Shown piece after piece: positions 63,373-64,000 of a DNA stretch of 64,000 nucleotides. The notes beneath the pieces are model-generated. The model had not been told where the DNA came from. It saw only the letters and a program-made list of their open reading frames with translations, and ran no database searches. Every line of letters begins with the position of its first letter. The first letter of the stretch is position 1. This DNA is from Sycobia sp. Sy_11 (taxonomy: Eukaryota > Arthropoda > Insecta > Hymenoptera > Epichrysomallidae), in assembly GCA_018907035.1 (NCBI GenBank), contig JACCIC010000180.1, forward strand, positions 75,001-139,000, written 5' to 3'. The translations under genes were made by a program, and so were the position numbers.

Positions 63373-64000
63373 TTTTTTTTCTTTCCCCGTTCAAGTTCCA
63401 CAGTGCGCGCGTGCAGTGCAGCTCGATTATCCTGCTGTGATTTCGGCTCGTGACGCTTATTCGCCCGCACCTGCACGGCAGCGTACACGCATATCTAGAG
63501 TAATGAGAGAAAAAGCCAGTCGATATTATTATATATGAAGGATGCCGTGGGTGAAACGTCGTTGAATTATATTGGACCGCAGTGAAGCATAGAGAGGAAC
63601 GTGCGCGCGCGCGCGTATCGTGAGAGAACGAATCAGCGCAAAATTGACAGTAGCTACTTGTTTCAACTTGTTTCCATCACCTCTTTGTTTTTGTCATGCG
63701 GTCCAACGTCGCGATTTCGCCGTTTCCTCTCTCTTTCTCTTTCATCCTGCCTGTAATGTACTCATAAAAATGCGTGAACGTACACGAAGGAATGGGCTAT
63801 CCTTCCTCTCTGTCTCTCCTTGCATACATGTAAATATACGTGCACTACGATCTCCTATAGTATACTTATCTATATATATATATATATAGTCTCTATAGTC
63901 GATACTCGCGTGTATCTACCGGGTCCCCTTCCCCTTCATTCTCCAGCGTATAGCCGCTCGTTCGCCGTTGTATTATATTGCAATAGCCTAAATTTGAGAA

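Larger units (their letters stand above)
62701..64000 (+). promoter_or_regulatory. CpG-rich right edge, promoter / 5' UTR-like
   Basis: CpG content rises sharply. It carries (TA)n at 63159-63205 and (CT)n at 63336-63369. A strong donor-like GAGA/GTAAGT lies at 63263-63272, which could end a 5' UTR exon of a gene beyond the window. Open frames here are short and interrupted by repeats. No coding exon can be supported. Confidence 0.45.

Overview
This window looks like nuclear DNA of an insect, most likely a holometabolous insect and plausibly a hymenopteran. The genes are intron-containing, many introns are only 60-120 bp, and the proteins are insect- or animal-type. Very long (TA)n, (CT)n and (GT)n microsatellites are everywhere. 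CpG content is strongly bimodal: CpG-rich DNA at the left (about 1-28.6 kb) and right edge (62.7-64 kb), CpG-poor and AT-rich housekeeping genes between. That pattern is typical of genomes with germline gene-body methylation. The species assignment is inference. I found no bacterial, viral, CRISPR or plasmid features and no convincing tRNA or rRNA gene.

Layout. 1-16.75 kb is CpG-rich, microsatellite-packed DNA with no supportable exon. It may be a 5' regulatory or intronic region of the next gene. 16.75-26.96 kb (+) holds five exons of a GC-rich gene for a single-pass membrane protein (signal-like start, LRR array, LRRCT, low-complexity linker, FN3-like domain, TM, cytoplasmic tail); its first exon is not identified. 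28.4-30.95 kb (-) holds the first five exons of Rab3GAP1. Its C-terminal half is absent from the rest of the window, so the LRR gene may lie inside a giant Rab3GAP1 intron.

32.5-34.2 kb (+) is Wwox, 34.65-35.94 kb (-) mRpL15, 37.7-38.6 kb (+) CacyBP, 40.6-42.2 kb (-) an AGPAT acyltransferase, 46.4-49.1 kb (+) a TDRD5/Tejas-like LOTUS-Tudor piRNA-pathway protein. 49.9-51.6 kb (+) is a further set of four coding exons, either an alternative 3' end of the Tudor gene or a separate gene. 52.4-52.65 kb (+) is the tiny DAPIT/ATP synthase subunit k gene. 55.9-61.2 kb (+) is Rabl6, whose 3.1-kb last intron holds an anomalous CpG-rich island. 61.2-64 kb is intergenic, with a CpG-rich, promoter-like right edge.

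The genes do not form one pathway. They are housekeeping functions: Rab GTPase regulation, an SDR tumour-suppressor homologue, mitochondrial translation, ubiquitin-ligase scaffolding, phosphatidic acid synthesis, ATP synthase and a Rab-like GTPase. To these are added one germline piRNA gene and one probable neural or developmental adhesion receptor. Six genes form three head-to-head pairs (Rab3GAP1/Wwox, mRpL15/CacyBP, AGPAT/TDRD5). Two related terminal-inverted-repeat elements (MITE-like) sit in introns of the LRR and AGPAT genes.
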